This document shows positions 28,027-36,733 of a stretch of 64,000 nt of DNA, piece after piece. The notes beneath the pieces were generated by a model. The model saw nothing but the letters and a program-made list of their open reading frames with translations. It had not been told where the DNA came from and made no database searches. The first letter of the stretch is position 1, and each line of letters begins with the position of its first letter. Position numbers and translations under genes: made by a program. Where the stretch lies: contig CAZCTC010000023.1 in the NCBI GenBank assembly GCA_964501335.1, forward strand, positions 37,277 to 101,276, in the 5' to 3' direction. The stretch is from CAZCTC01 sp964501335. GTDB taxonomy: Bacteria; Chloroflexota; Anaerolineae; B4-G1; SLSP01.

Positions 28027-29512
28027 TCAAATCGCCTCCGAGTCCTTAGGATACGGCGATTACGTCCGCTTCAGCAAGTTACTGCTGGACCGCTACGGAC
28101 TCTACTTCTCCGAACGTCGCCGCGGCGAACTGGACAACGCCGTCCGCAAAAGCTTCGCCGCCTCTACCTGCAAAGATCTCACCGAATACTACACCCTCCT
28201 GGTTGACCAAAGCGACGGCGGACTGGAACTGGAACGACTGATCAATGCAGCCACCGTCAATGAAACCTACTTCTTCCGCGACTCCGCCCAGTTCGACGCC
28301 CTCACCCAATCGGTCCTGCCCGAAATCATCGAACGCCGGCGCAGCCTGCGCACCATCCGAATCTGGAGCGCCGGCTGCGCCAGCGGCGAAGAACCCTACT
28401 CCATCGCCATGCTGCTCTGCCACCTGCTGCCCGACATCCAGGATTGGGCCATCACCATCCTCGGCACCGATATCAACACCGAAGCCCTCGACCGGGCCCG
28501 CCAGGGCATCTACGGCGAATGGGCCTTCCGTGAAACCCAGGCCCGCGAATGGCGCCCCCGTTACTTCCATCCCCACGGCCCCCGCTGGGAACTGGACCCA
28601 CAGATCCGCCGCATGGTCACCTTCAATCCGCTCAATCTGGCCGAGTCGGTCTACCCGACCTATACCACCAACACCATGTACCTCGATCTGATCATCTGCC
28701 GCAATGTCACCATCTATTTCAATGAACAGGTCACCCAAACCGTCGTCAACCACTTCTACGACGCCCTCATCGACGGCGGCTGGCTGATTGTAGGACATGC
28801 CGAACTTTCCCTCAATGTCTATCGCAAATTCACCCCGCGCAACTACCTCAATGCCGTTTTCTATCAAAAACCCTCCAGTACCCCGGTTCAAATACCAGCC
28901 CTGACGCCGCCCCCCGTTACCCTCGAACCGGCAAAAACCGAGCCCCCCAAAACATCCCTTCACCAGACGGCCCCGCTCCCCGCATCCATTCCACCGCCTT
29001 CCTTGCTGGAACAGGCCCGCAAGTATCTTGAATACGGTCAGTCCCAAAAGGTCAAAGATCTCCTCCTGCCCGCCCTCAAGCAAAGTGGCATAGACCGTGC
29101 CGCCTGTTACACGCTGCTGGGACAGGCCTGCGCCAACCTCAACCAGCTGGAAGAAGCCGAAAACTGGTGCCAGGAAGCCGTCAAAATCGACCGCCTGGCC
29201 CTGGAAGCCTATTACACTCTCGGCCTGGTCCTTCAACATCAAAAGCGGATCGATCAGGCCATCGAAGCCTTGAAAAAAGTAATCTACATCGACCACAACG
29301 ACATCCTCGGCCATTTCACCATTGCCCGCCTCTACTATGAACGAGGAATGCACTCTCAGGCCCTCAAAGCTCTGGACAATGCCCGCCGGCTGCTGGAAAA
29401 CCGCTCCGACGACAGCGTCGTACCCCGCTCCGGCAACGTCACCGTCAAACGGCTGCGCGACGCCGTCACCCGCCAGCAGCAACAATGGACCGCCCAGTCC
29501 ACCAAAAACTAA
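28010..29512 (+). CDS. cheR: Chemoreceptor methyltransferase CheR with C-terminal TPR domain
   Basis: The 500-residue protein contains a full CheR: N-terminal helical domain (about 10-80), NETYFFRD (84-91), SAM-binding motif SAGCASGEEPYSIA (about 118-131), TDIN and IICRNVTIYF (about 230). A proline-rich linker (about 290-340) leads to TPR repeats (about 340-480), which in other CheR-TPR proteins bind receptors or partners. It methylates glutamates on the MCPs encoded downstream. It overlaps cheW and so belongs to the same operon. Confidence 0.92.
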   Translation: MPTTPDQIASESLGYGDYVRFSKLLLDRYGLYFSERRRGELDNAVRKSFAASTCKDLTEYYTLLVDQSDGGLELERLINAATVNETYFFRDSAQFDALTQSVLPEIIERRRSLRTIRIWSAGCASGEEPYSIAMLLCHLLPDIQDWAITILGTDINTEALDRARQGIYGEWAFRETQAREWRPRYFHPHGPRWELDPQIRRMVTFNPLNLAESVYPTYTTNTMYLDLIICRNVTIYFNEQVTQTVVNHFYDALIDGGWLIVGHAELSLNVYRKFTPRNYLNAVFYQKPSSTPVQIPALTPPPVTLEPAKTEPPKTSLHQTAPLPASIPPPSLLEQARKYLEYGQSQKVKDLLLPALKQSGIDRAACYTLLGQACANLNQLEEAENWCQEAVKIDRLALEAYYTLGLVLQHQKRIDQAIEALKKVIYIDHNDILGHFTIARLYYERGMHSQALKALDNARRLLENRSDDSVVPRSGNVTVKRLRDAVTRQQQQWTAQSTKN

Positions 29513-29580
29513 TAAATAACTCGAGTTGCTACCTCGATAAATCTGGCACATTATTCAAGATCCGCTGCATGCCATCCAGA

Positions 29581-29611
29581 AGTAGACAGCAGCAAGTAGA
29601 CAGTAGACAGC
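29581..29611 (+). repeat. GTAGACAG dispersed repeat
   Basis: The 31-bp element has three GTAGACAG units with a CAGCA spacer (starts AGTAGACAGCAGCAAGTAG). Near-identical copies lie at 42573-42603 and 46122-46152 and, inverted, at 46518-46547. It repeatedly neighbours the hairpin repeats. Confidence 0.7.
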
Positions 29612-29640
29612 AAAAATCTTCGCCTTACCGGCTCAATGAA

Positions 29641-29757
29641 CTGAAAAGCCCATTTTTTCGCACTGACAGTGCGAAAAAATGAATAAAAATTAATTTTTCT
29701 CCCCCTCCAGCGCGTCGTCTCTTACGGAGAAAATGCCCTGTGCGGGATGTTACAAGA
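29641..29757 (+). repeat. Hairpin/GCGGGACG repeat before the second cheW
   Basis: Hairpin 29651-29681 (14-bp arms, loop gac, core TTTTTTCGCACT), A-rich linker, then the block CCAGCGCGTCGTC to TGTGCGGGATG. It ends about 8 nt before the second cheW, so its right end forms that gene's leader. Confidence 0.75.
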
Positions 29758-29764
29758 GGAAAAT

Positions 29765-30421
29765 ATGAAAAACAAATCACAGTCCACCCTACAACAAAAA
29801 ACCAACTTGAATTGGGATCAACTCCATGAGCGCATCGCCGCCGTCGAAAGCGCCCTGGACGAAACCAGCACCGCCAGCCCCGAAACCCTCCACCGCGCCT
29901 GGGCCCAACGCGCCGCTCAAATCGCCCGCAAAGCCGCCGAGGGCGACCTCGGCGAACAATGTCAGCTGGTCGTCGTCCGCCTGGGACAGGAACTCTACGG
30001 CCTGGAAGTCCAATACGTCTTCGATGTCCGCCCGCTGGAACGCCTCACCCCCATCCCCCGCCTCCCCCACTGGGTTCTGGGCGTCGTCAACCTGCGCGGC
30101 CAGATCCTCTCCGTCGTCGATCTCGCCGGCTTCCTGGGCCTGCCCCACGCCGATAAACCGGCCGAATCCGACTATCTGGTCGTCATCGAAACCCCCGAAA
30201 TGGAGCTGGCCCTGCGCGTCGATGAGATCTTCCGGGTCGAATCGCTTCCCGCCAACCATATCCACGACCCGGCCGGCATGGCGCTCAACATCCGCACCCA
30301 ATATGTCCGCGGCGTCGCCGAATTACAAAAAAGCGATGAAATCTCCGATCTGATGGTCATCCTGGATCTGCCGGCCCTGCTGCGCGATCCGCAACTCATC
30401 ATTCACGAAGAAAGCCTGTAA
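29765..30421 (+). CDS. cheW: CheW-like coupling protein with N-terminal extension
   Basis: The 218-residue protein carries a CheW domain from about residue 68 (QLVVVRLGQELYGLEVQYV, then LPHWVLGVVNLRGQILSVVD near 95-114, and MELALRVDEIFRV near 145) behind a ~65-residue helical extension. I start at ATG 29765 (AAGAGGAAA just upstream) rather than ATG 29747. It lies 12 bp before the short cheR gene, so coupling and adaptation genes are paired twice in this cluster. The extension could dictate which receptor or CheA it joins. Confidence 0.88.
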   Translation: MKNKSQSTLQQKTNLNWDQLHERIAAVESALDETSTASPETLHRAWAQRAAQIARKAAEGDLGEQCQLVVVRLGQELYGLEVQYVFDVRPLERLTPIPRLPHWVLGVVNLRGQILSVVDLAGFLGLPHADKPAESDYLVVIETPEMELALRVDEIFRVESLPANHIHDPAGMALNIRTQYVRGVAELQKSDEISDLMVILDLPALLRDPQLIIHEESL

Positions 30422-30433
30422 AGAGAGGAACCC

Positions 30434-31054
30434 ATGGCCTTCACCTACTTTTTCCGGGATCCGGAGACGCTGGCATTGATCGTCAAACACGCTTTGCCCG
30501 ATCTCAGCACGCGCTGCTACATCAATATCTGGGATGCCGGCTGCGCGCACGGCCCGGAACCCTACTCCCTGGCCATTACGCTCCGGGAAAACATGGGGCG
30601 CTTCCTCTTCCGCAATGTACGCATCTACGCCACCGATCTGGATGAAAACGACACCTTCGGGGGGATCATCGCCCGCGGCTGTTACAACGAAGCCGAAACC
30701 CGCCGCATCCCGGCCGATATCTTGGCGCGCTACTTCGATCCCCAACCCGAAGGATTTCAAGTAAAAGCAGAAATCCGGCAGACCGTCCGCTACCAGCGTC
30801 ACGATCTGCTTTCCCTGCAGCCCATCCGGGAAGAGCTTGGACTGATTGTCTGCAAAAATGTCCTGTTGCACCTCTCGCCGGCCGATCGCATTGCCATCAT
30901 CCACATGTTCCACGCCGCTCTGGCTGAAGGCGGTTATCTGGTCACCGAGCCCACCCAGAAACTGCCGCCCGAAGTCGAACCGTTCTTCCACCCCCTTACC
31001 GAGGTCGGACAGCTCTGGCAAAAGGTCACAGCCTCCGTCCCACAACTCTGTTGA
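30434..31054 (+). CDS. Short CheR-like methyltransferase lacking the N-terminal domain
   Basis: This 206-residue protein begins at FTYFFRDPETLALI, equivalent to the NETxFFR junction of CheR, so the ~80-residue N-terminal helical domain is absent. The catalytic domain is present: DAGCAHGPEPYSLA (where the usual GEEP reads GPEP), ATDLDEND, and GLIVCKNVLLHLS. GAGAGG precedes the ATG by a few nt, and the 12-bp gap to cheW leaves no room for a longer start. The missing domain normally helps recognise the receptor methylation region. The product may act on another target, act with the full-length CheR, or be inactive. Confidence 0.85.
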   Translation: MAFTYFFRDPETLALIVKHALPDLSTRCYINIWDAGCAHGPEPYSLAITLRENMGRFLFRNVRIYATDLDENDTFGGIIARGCYNEAETRRIPADILARYFDPQPEGFQVKAEIRQTVRYQRHDLLSLQPIREELGLIVCKNVLLHLSPADRIAIIHMFHAALAEGGYLVTEPTQKLPPEVEPFFHPLTEVGQLWQKVTASVPQLC

Positions 31055-31091
31055 ACACATTCAACATAACAGTCAAAAAAGGGGGAACATC

Positions 31092-33659
31092 ATGAACGCT
31101 TTAAATGACATGAAAGTCGGTACCAAACTTATCCTCAGCTTCTTGCTGATTGCCTTCATCCTGGCCGGCGTCTCAGTGATCAACTACCTCAACATGAGCA
31201 ACGTCGATAAAAATGTCGACGCGCTCTATAACGACCGCATGCTTCCGGTCAACCAGCTGCAAAACGCCCGCGCCGCCATTCAGACCATCCGGGGCAATCT
31301 TTTTAAAATGCTCCTTTTCCCGGAAGAACGGGCCGATAAAGAAGCCGATATCAGAGACCAGATCGGCATCATCAACGATAACATCGCCGCCTACAAAGAC
31401 ACCTATCTGGTCGATGAAGAAAAAGCGGCTTTAAAAATATTCGAGTCGGCCTGGACCACCTATCAAAACCGGGTCCTGGCCGACGTCGAATCGATCCAGG
31501 AAGGCGATGAGGCCGCCGCCCGCCAACATCTGCAGGAAGGCGGCCTTACCGACAATGCCCGCGAAGCCGTCGGCGACACCCTGGATGAACTGATCCGGAT
31601 CAATTTAGACCTGGGCAAAGAAGCTCACGACAACGCTCAAATTACCTATAGCAACGCCAATCTGATCTCACTGATCGCCGGGATCTTCGGCGTTATTCTT
31701 GCCATCGGCCTCGGACTGGTCATCAACCAGGGCATCACCGGCCCCCTGAACCGGGGCGTCAAAATGATGGAAGAAATGAGCCTGGGACACCTGAGCATTC
31801 GTCTGCGCATGGACCGCAAAGACGAAATCGGCATCCTCGCCCGCGCCATGGATAGCTTCGCCGACGACCTGCAAGTCCTTGTCGTCGGTTCGCTCAAACG
31901 GATCGCCGACGGCGACCTTTCAGTCGAAGTCCCGATCAAAGACAACCGGGACGAAATCGGTCCGGCCATGAACCAGATCCTCGCCTCGCTGCGCGGCCTC
32001 ATCGCCGAAGCCGGCACCCTCACCCGCGCCGCCGTCGACGGCCGGCTCTCCGTCCGCGGCGAGGCCGGCAAATTCAAAGGCGGCTACCGCGAGATCGTCC
32101 AGGGCGTCAACGACACCCTCGATGCCGTCATCGGCCCTCTCAACGTCGCCGCCGAATATGTCGAACGCATCTCCCGCGGCGATATGCCCCCCGTTATCAC
32201 CGACACCTACCACGGTGACTTCAACGAGATCAAGAACAACCTCAATACCCTCATCGCCACCCTCAACAGCCTGATCGAAGAAGCCAAGATCCTCACCCGC
32301 GCCGCCGTGGACGGCAAACTCGCCACCCGTGGAGACAGCAATAAATTTAAAGGCGGTTACCGCGAAATCGTCCAGGGCGTCAACGATACCCTCGATGCCG
32401 TCATCGTCCCCCTCAATGTCGCCGCCAGATATGTCGAGCAAATCTCCCGTGGCGATATACCCCAACCCATCACCGACACCTACCACGGCGATTTCAATGA
32501 AATCAAAAACAATCTCAATACCCTCATCCTCACTCTTAACAACCTTATCGGCGAAGCCAATATGCTGACCCGCGCCGCCGTCGACGGCAAACTCGCCACC
32601 CGCGGCGATGCAACCAAATTCAAAGGCGGCTACCGTGAAATCGTCGGGGGCGTCAACGACACCCTCGATGCCGTCATCACCCCCCTCAATGTCGCTGCCG
32701 ACTACGTCGACCGCATGGCCCGCGGCGAGATCCCCCAGCCCATCACCGACCGCTACAACGGCGACTTCGACACCTTCAAGAACAACCTCAACCGCCTGAG
32801 CGATCAGCTCCGCACCATGCTCCGCAACTTCAACGACGCCAGCAACAACCTCGCCTCCGCCGCCGCCGAAATCCTCGCCGCCACCACCCAGCAGGCCTCC
32901 GGCGCCAGCGAACAATCCGCCGCCATCTCCCAGACCACCACCACCGTCGACGAGGTCAAGGCCATCGCCGAACAGGCCGCCTCCCGCGCTCAGGAAGTCG
33001 CCAACGCCGGCCAGCGCACCCTCGAAGTCTCCCGCACCGGCCAGAAAGCCGTCCAGGACACCATCGACAGCATGGCCCAGATCAAAGAACAGGTCGAAGG
33101 GATCGCCGAAAACATCGTCGCCCTCTCCGAACAGACCCAGCAGATCAGCGAGATCATCGCCTCCGTCAACGAGATCGCCGCCCAATCCAACATGCTCGCC
33201 CTCAACGCCTCCATCGAGGCCGCCCGCGCCGGCGAATACGGCAAGGGCTTCGCCGTCGTCGCCATGGAAGTCCGCAATCTCGCCGAGCAATCTCGACAGG
33301 CCACCACCCAGGTCAAAACCATCCTCTCCGAAATCCAGCGCGCCACCAACGCCACCGCCATGGCCACCGAGGAAGGCGCCAAAGGCGTCGACATGGGCGT
33401 CCAGCTCGCCGCCCAGGCCCGGCTCTCCATCGACCAGATGTACAGCGTGATCAGCGAATCCGCCCAGGCCGCCTCCCAGGTCCTCGCCGGCAGCCGCCAG
33501 CAGGTCTCCGGCGTCGAACAGATGGCCGTCGCCATGCAGAACATCAACCAGGCCACCGTCCAGAGCCTGGCCAGCACCCGGCAGGCCGAGCGCGCCGCCC
33601 AGAGCCTCAACGAACTCGCCCGCGCCCTCATCCAGAACGTCGCCCAATACCGGATCTAG
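31092..33659 (+). CDS. Methyl-accepting chemotaxis protein with poly-HAMP array
   Basis: The 855-residue receptor has a first membrane segment (about 13-34), a four-helix-bundle sensor outside, a second membrane segment (about 192-214), a HAMP region, then three tandem 91-residue units (about 310-582) with the pattern LTRAAVDGKLATRG, FKGGYREIVQGVNDTLDAV and ITDTYHGDFNEIKNNLNTL. Each unit holds two HAMP-like modules. The methyl-accepting signalling domain follows (about 600-855), with the tip ALNASIEAARAGEYGKGFAVVA. I start at ATG 31092 (GGGGGAAC upstream). The open frame from 30846 only shadows the short cheR gene. The signalling domain is nearly identical to that of the next MCP. Confidence 0.93.
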   Translation: MNALNDMKVGTKLILSFLLIAFILAGVSVINYLNMSNVDKNVDALYNDRMLPVNQLQNARAAIQTIRGNLFKMLLFPEERADKEADIRDQIGIINDNIAAYKDTYLVDEEKAALKIFESAWTTYQNRVLADVESIQEGDEAAARQHLQEGGLTDNAREAVGDTLDELIRINLDLGKEAHDNAQITYSNANLISLIAGIFGVILAIGLGLVINQGITGPLNRGVKMMEEMSLGHLSIRLRMDRKDEIGILARAMDSFADDLQVLVVGSLKRIADGDLSVEVPIKDNRDEIGPAMNQILASLRGLIAEAGTLTRAAVDGRLSVRGEAGKFKGGYREIVQGVNDTLDAVIGPLNVAAEYVERISRGDMPPVITDTYHGDFNEIKNNLNTLIATLNSLIEEAKILTRAAVDGKLATRGDSNKFKGGYREIVQGVNDTLDAVIVPLNVAARYVEQISRGDIPQPITDTYHGDFNEIKNNLNTLILTLNNLIGEANMLTRAAVDGKLATRGDATKFKGGYREIVGGVNDTLDAVITPLNVAADYVDRMARGEIPQPITDRYNGDFDTFKNNLNRLSDQLRTMLRNFNDASNNLASAAAEILAATTQQASGASEQSAAISQTTTTVDEVKAIAEQAASRAQEVANAGQRTLEVSRTGQKAVQDTIDSMAQIKEQVEGIAENIVALSEQTQQISEIIASVNEIAAQSNMLALNASIEAARAGEYGKGFAVVAMEVRNLAEQSRQATTQVKTILSEIQRATNATAMATEEGAKGVDMGVQLAAQARLSIDQMYSVISESAQAASQVLAGSRQQVSGVEQMAVAMQNINQATVQSLASTRQAERAAQSLNELARALIQNVAQYRI
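32019..32837 (+). repeat. Three tandem 273-bp units encoding HAMP pairs
   Basis: Units start at 32019, 32292 and 32565, each at the codons for LTRAAVDG, exactly 273 bp apart. The third unit diverges in its second half, where it joins the signalling domain. Such arrays are prone to expansion and contraction, so receptor length may vary between strains. Confidence 0.85.
32697..33628 (+). repeat. 932-bp duplicated segment, copy 1 (MCP signalling domain)
   Basis: From gccgactacg at 32697 to the codon before the last ten residues, I found no difference from 35666-36597 in the second MCP gene, including third codon positions. The constant offset is 2969 bp. A second, almost identical block lies at 31997-32170 against 34966-35139 with the same offset. 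Confidence 0.85.
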
Positions 33660-33785
33660 GGATGGGACACACCCGGGATCTTTTAACAGAAATGGTTTTA
33701 CAGGGCCGGTTTTGGGCGCCCACACAGGGGCGCCCCTACATCAGAGGGCCTTTTGTAGGGGCGGCCCGATGTGGCCGCCCTATAA
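33659..33785 (+). repeat. Twin-palindrome repeat (GTAGGGGC family), long copy
   Basis: It starts at the MCP stop codon: gggatgggacacacccggg, a segment with taacagaaatggttttac, then two inverted modules (GGGCGCCC...CCCCTACA and GTAGGGGCGGCCCGATGTGG...CCGCCC). The same arrangement, inverted, is at 46258-46377. Confidence 0.7.
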
Positions 33786-33811
33786 AAAAAAGCCTCTGTT
33801 TTCGCTCTGAT

Positions 33812-33997
33812 AAAAAGCCTATGTTTTCGCGGGCTTTCTGAAGCCCGCGAAAACATAAATAAAAAATTCTCTTTCCCTATCTGGCGCGTCGCCTTTTACC
33901 TTAAAAAGGCCTGTTGCGGGACGTAAAAAGCCGACATTTAAACAAACAACCGCACCGGCAAAAAACATTACGTTTTACGTTTCACGTTTTACGTTTC
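33812..33997 (+). repeat. Hairpin/GCGGGACG repeat plus ACGTTTTACG tract before MCP2
   Basis: Hairpin 33820-33857 (17-bp arms, loop tctg, core TTTTCGCGGGCTT), linker and block ending TTGCGGGACG at about 33922, then repeated ACGTTT(T/C) units at 33969-33997. Positions 33812-33954 are identical to 36958-37100 upstream of cheA. Within the block, GCCTTTT and AAAAGGC can form a second stem. The ACGTTT units end about 10 bp before the GGAGG of the MCP gene. Confidence 0.8.
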
Positions 33998-34015
33998 AGA
34001 TCCCGGAGGTACATC

Positions 34016-36628
34016 ATGAACAACCTGAGGATTGGCGTCAAATTAATTGGTGCATTCATCATCGTCGCCCTGATTGCCGGCATCACCGGCGCCGTCGGCT
34101 ACGTGAGCCTGTCCAGCGTTACCGACTCTTACAACATGGTCACGGAAAACTACCTGCCTGCCGTCCATGCCCTGGGCGTCATCAACGAAGCTCAAACCGC
34201 CATCGACTCCGGGTACAACAACCTCGCCAATCCCATGTTGGAAGACCCCCAACTGCGCAAGGCCGAATTCACCAATATCGATAGGGCCTACGAACGGTAC
34301 ACAGCGGCTTTAAAGATCTATGAACCGACCATCCTCCCCGGCACCCAGGAAGAAAGTCTCTTCGATGACTTTGAAATCAAATGGAAAAACTGGGAAACCG
34401 ATTACCAAACCATCGTCGATCTGGCCCGGGAAGAAGATCAACTGCGCGCCGGGAACATTTCGACCAACGACGCTCGCATCCAGGAAATCGACGATCAAAT
34501 CTATTCAGCCGTACTCGACATTGATGACAGCTTTACGGCGGCCGAAACGGCGCTCGCAGCATTGGTCGATTACAATTACACCCAGGCCGGCCTGGCGGAT
34601 AAATCCGCCGATGCCCAATCTGAAAATTCCCGCAACCTCATCCTCGCCGTCATCGGCTTTGCCATGATCACCGCCATCATCCTGGGCTGGGTTCTTTCCA
34701 ACAGCATCACCAGCCCTCTGAGCCAGGGCGTCCAAATGATGCAGGAACTGAGCCTGGGACACCTCGGAATCCGCCTCTATATGACTCGCAAAGACGAGAT
34801 CGGGGTGCTCGCCCGCGCCATGGACCGCTTCGCCGACGACCTCCAGGTTGTCGTGGTCGGCTCACTGAAACGGATCGCCGACGGCGACCTCTCCATGGAA
34901 ATCACCCCCAAAGACGGCCAGGATGAGATCGCTCCGGCCCTCAAACAGATCGTCGCCGCCCTCCGCGGCCTCATCGCCGAAGCCGGCACCCTCACCCGCG
35001 CCGCCGTCGACGGCCGGCTCTCCGTCCGCGGCGAGGCCGGCAAATTCAAAGGCGGCTACCGCGAGATCGTCCAGGGCGTCAACGACACCCTCGACGCCGT
35101 CATCGGCCCCCTCAATGTCGCCGCCGAATATGTCGAACGCATCGCCCGCGGCGATATGCCCCCCACCATCACCGACAAATACAACGGCGACTTCAATGAG
35201 ATCAAGAACAACCTCAACACCCTCATCACCACCCTCAACCTCTTCGCCGAAGAAAACGCCCGCATGAGCCGCGAACAGAACGCCGGCGACCTCGACGCCC
35301 GCATCAATGTCGAGCGCTTCTCCGGCTTCTACCGCCAGATCGCCCAGGGCGTCGTCGATCAGGTCTTCGAGCACATCCGCATCAAACGGATGATCACCGA
35401 GGTCGTCGGCCGCTACGGCGAAGGCGACTTCTCCGCCACCATGGAAAAACTCCCCGGCAAGAAGGCCTTCATCAACGAACGACTCGATACCGTCAAAGCC
35501 AACCTCAGCAGCCTCGTCGAAGAGGTCAACACCCTCTCCCGCGCCGCCGTCGACGGCAAACTCGCCACCCGCGCCAACGCCAATCGCTTCAAAGGCGGCT
35601 GGAACGCCCTCGTCCGCGGCCTCAACGACATCCTCGACTCGGTCATCACCCCCCTCAACGTCGCCGCCGACTACGTCGACCGCATGGCCCGCGGCGAGAT
35701 CCCCCAGCCCATCACCGACCGCTACAACGGCGACTTCGACACCTTCAAGAACAACCTCAACCGCCTGAGCGATCAGCTCCGCACCATGCTCCGCAACTTC
35801 AACGACGCCAGCAACAACCTCGCCTCCGCCGCCGCCGAAATCCTCGCCGCCACCACCCAGCAGGCCTCCGGCGCCAGCGAACAATCCGCCGCCATCTCCC
35901 AGACCACCACCACCGTCGACGAGGTCAAGGCCATCGCCGAACAGGCCGCCTCCCGCGCTCAGGAAGTCGCCAACGCCGGCCAGCGCACCCTCGAAGTCTC
36001 CCGCACCGGCCAGAAAGCCGTCCAGGACACCATCGACAGCATGGCCCAGATCAAAGAACAGGTCGAAGGGATCGCCGAAAACATCGTCGCCCTCTCCGAA
36101 CAGACCCAGCAGATCAGCGAGATCATCGCCTCCGTCAACGAGATCGCCGCCCAATCCAACATGCTCGCCCTCAACGCCTCCATCGAGGCCGCCCGCGCCG
36201 GCGAATACGGCAAGGGCTTCGCCGTCGTCGCCATGGAAGTCCGCAATCTCGCCGAGCAATCTCGACAGGCCACCACCCAGGTCAAAACCATCCTCTCCGA
36301 AATCCAGCGCGCCACCAACGCCACCGCCATGGCCACCGAGGAAGGCGCCAAAGGCGTCGACATGGGCGTCCAGCTCGCCGCCCAGGCCCGGCTCTCCATC
36401 GACCAGATGTACAGCGTGATCAGCGAATCCGCCCAGGCCGCCTCCCAGGTCCTCGCCGGCAGCCGCCAGCAGGTCTCCGGCGTCGAACAGATGGCCGTCG
36501 CCATGCAGAACATCAACCAGGCCACCGTCCAGAGCCTGGCCAGCACCCGGCAGGCCGAGCGCGCCGCCCAGAGCCTCAACGAACTCGCCCGCGCCCTGCT
36601 CCAGAACGTCGCCCAATATCGAATCTAG
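34016..36628 (+). CDS. Methyl-accepting chemotaxis protein, paralogue of the preceding gene
   Basis: The 870-residue receptor has membrane segments at about 9-30 and 210-233 around a four-helix-bundle sensor unlike that of the first MCP. A HAMP region follows, then one HAMP-pair unit nearly identical to that of MCP1, a diverged middle (with FAEENARMSREQNAGDLDAR and RMITEVVGRYGEGDFSA), and the shared signalling domain (about 600-870). I start at ATG 34016, preceded by GGAGG at a spacing of 6. Different sensors on an identical output domain suggest both feed the same CheA/CheW arrays with different stimuli. Confidence 0.93.
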   Translation: MNNLRIGVKLIGAFIIVALIAGITGAVGYVSLSSVTDSYNMVTENYLPAVHALGVINEAQTAIDSGYNNLANPMLEDPQLRKAEFTNIDRAYERYTAALKIYEPTILPGTQEESLFDDFEIKWKNWETDYQTIVDLAREEDQLRAGNISTNDARIQEIDDQIYSAVLDIDDSFTAAETALAALVDYNYTQAGLADKSADAQSENSRNLILAVIGFAMITAIILGWVLSNSITSPLSQGVQMMQELSLGHLGIRLYMTRKDEIGVLARAMDRFADDLQVVVVGSLKRIADGDLSMEITPKDGQDEIAPALKQIVAALRGLIAEAGTLTRAAVDGRLSVRGEAGKFKGGYREIVQGVNDTLDAVIGPLNVAAEYVERIARGDMPPTITDKYNGDFNEIKNNLNTLITTLNLFAEENARMSREQNAGDLDARINVERFSGFYRQIAQGVVDQVFEHIRIKRMITEVVGRYGEGDFSATMEKLPGKKAFINERLDTVKANLSSLVEEVNTLSRAAVDGKLATRANANRFKGGWNALVRGLNDILDSVITPLNVAADYVDRMARGEIPQPITDRYNGDFDTFKNNLNRLSDQLRTMLRNFNDASNNLASAAAEILAATTQQASGASEQSAAISQTTTTVDEVKAIAEQAASRAQEVANAGQRTLEVSRTGQKAVQDTIDSMAQIKEQVEGIAENIVALSEQTQQISEIIASVNEIAAQSNMLALNASIEAARAGEYGKGFAVVAMEVRNLAEQSRQATTQVKTILSEIQRATNATAMATEEGAKGVDMGVQLAAQARLSIDQMYSVISESAQAASQVLAGSRQQVSGVEQMAVAMQNINQATVQSLASTRQAERAAQSLNELARALLQNVAQYRI
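35666..36597 (+). repeat. 932-bp duplicated segment, copy 2 (MCP signalling domain)
   Basis: This is the partner of 32697-33628. Outside it the codons diverge quickly: the last ten codons already differ (cat/gct and cc/tc changes). The abrupt borders inside coding sequence fit gene conversion better than simple slow divergence. Confidence 0.85.
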
Positions 36629-36654
36629 GCATTTTATTAACATGTACAAACCCC

Positions 36655-36733
36655 GGGGAGGGCGCCCACGCCGGGGCGCCCCTACATCAGAGGGCCTATT
36701 GTAGGGGCGGCCCGATGTGGCCGCCCTATAAAA
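36655..36733 (+). repeat. Twin-palindrome repeat (GTAGGGGC family)
   Basis: Contains GGGCGCCC, a module ending CCCCTACATCAGAGGGCC, then GTAGGGGCGGCCCGATGTGG and CCGCCC. It lies 27 bp after the second MCP stop and matches the core of the 33.7-kb copy. Confidence 0.7.

Noticed and set aside
28079..29551. 490-codon minus-strand open frame over cheR-TPR
   Set aside because: Antisense shadow; composition is typical of a reversed NNC-rich gene.
32019..32837. Tandem 273-bp repeat as a possible non-coding satellite
   Set aside because: It is in frame within an MCP and encodes paired HAMP modules.
31920..33725. 601-codon minus-strand open frame over MCP1 with glycine/aspartate-rich repeats
   Set aside because: It is antisense to a well-supported MCP; the repeats mirror the HAMP and coiled-coil codons and a C-rich coding strand removes stops on the other strand.
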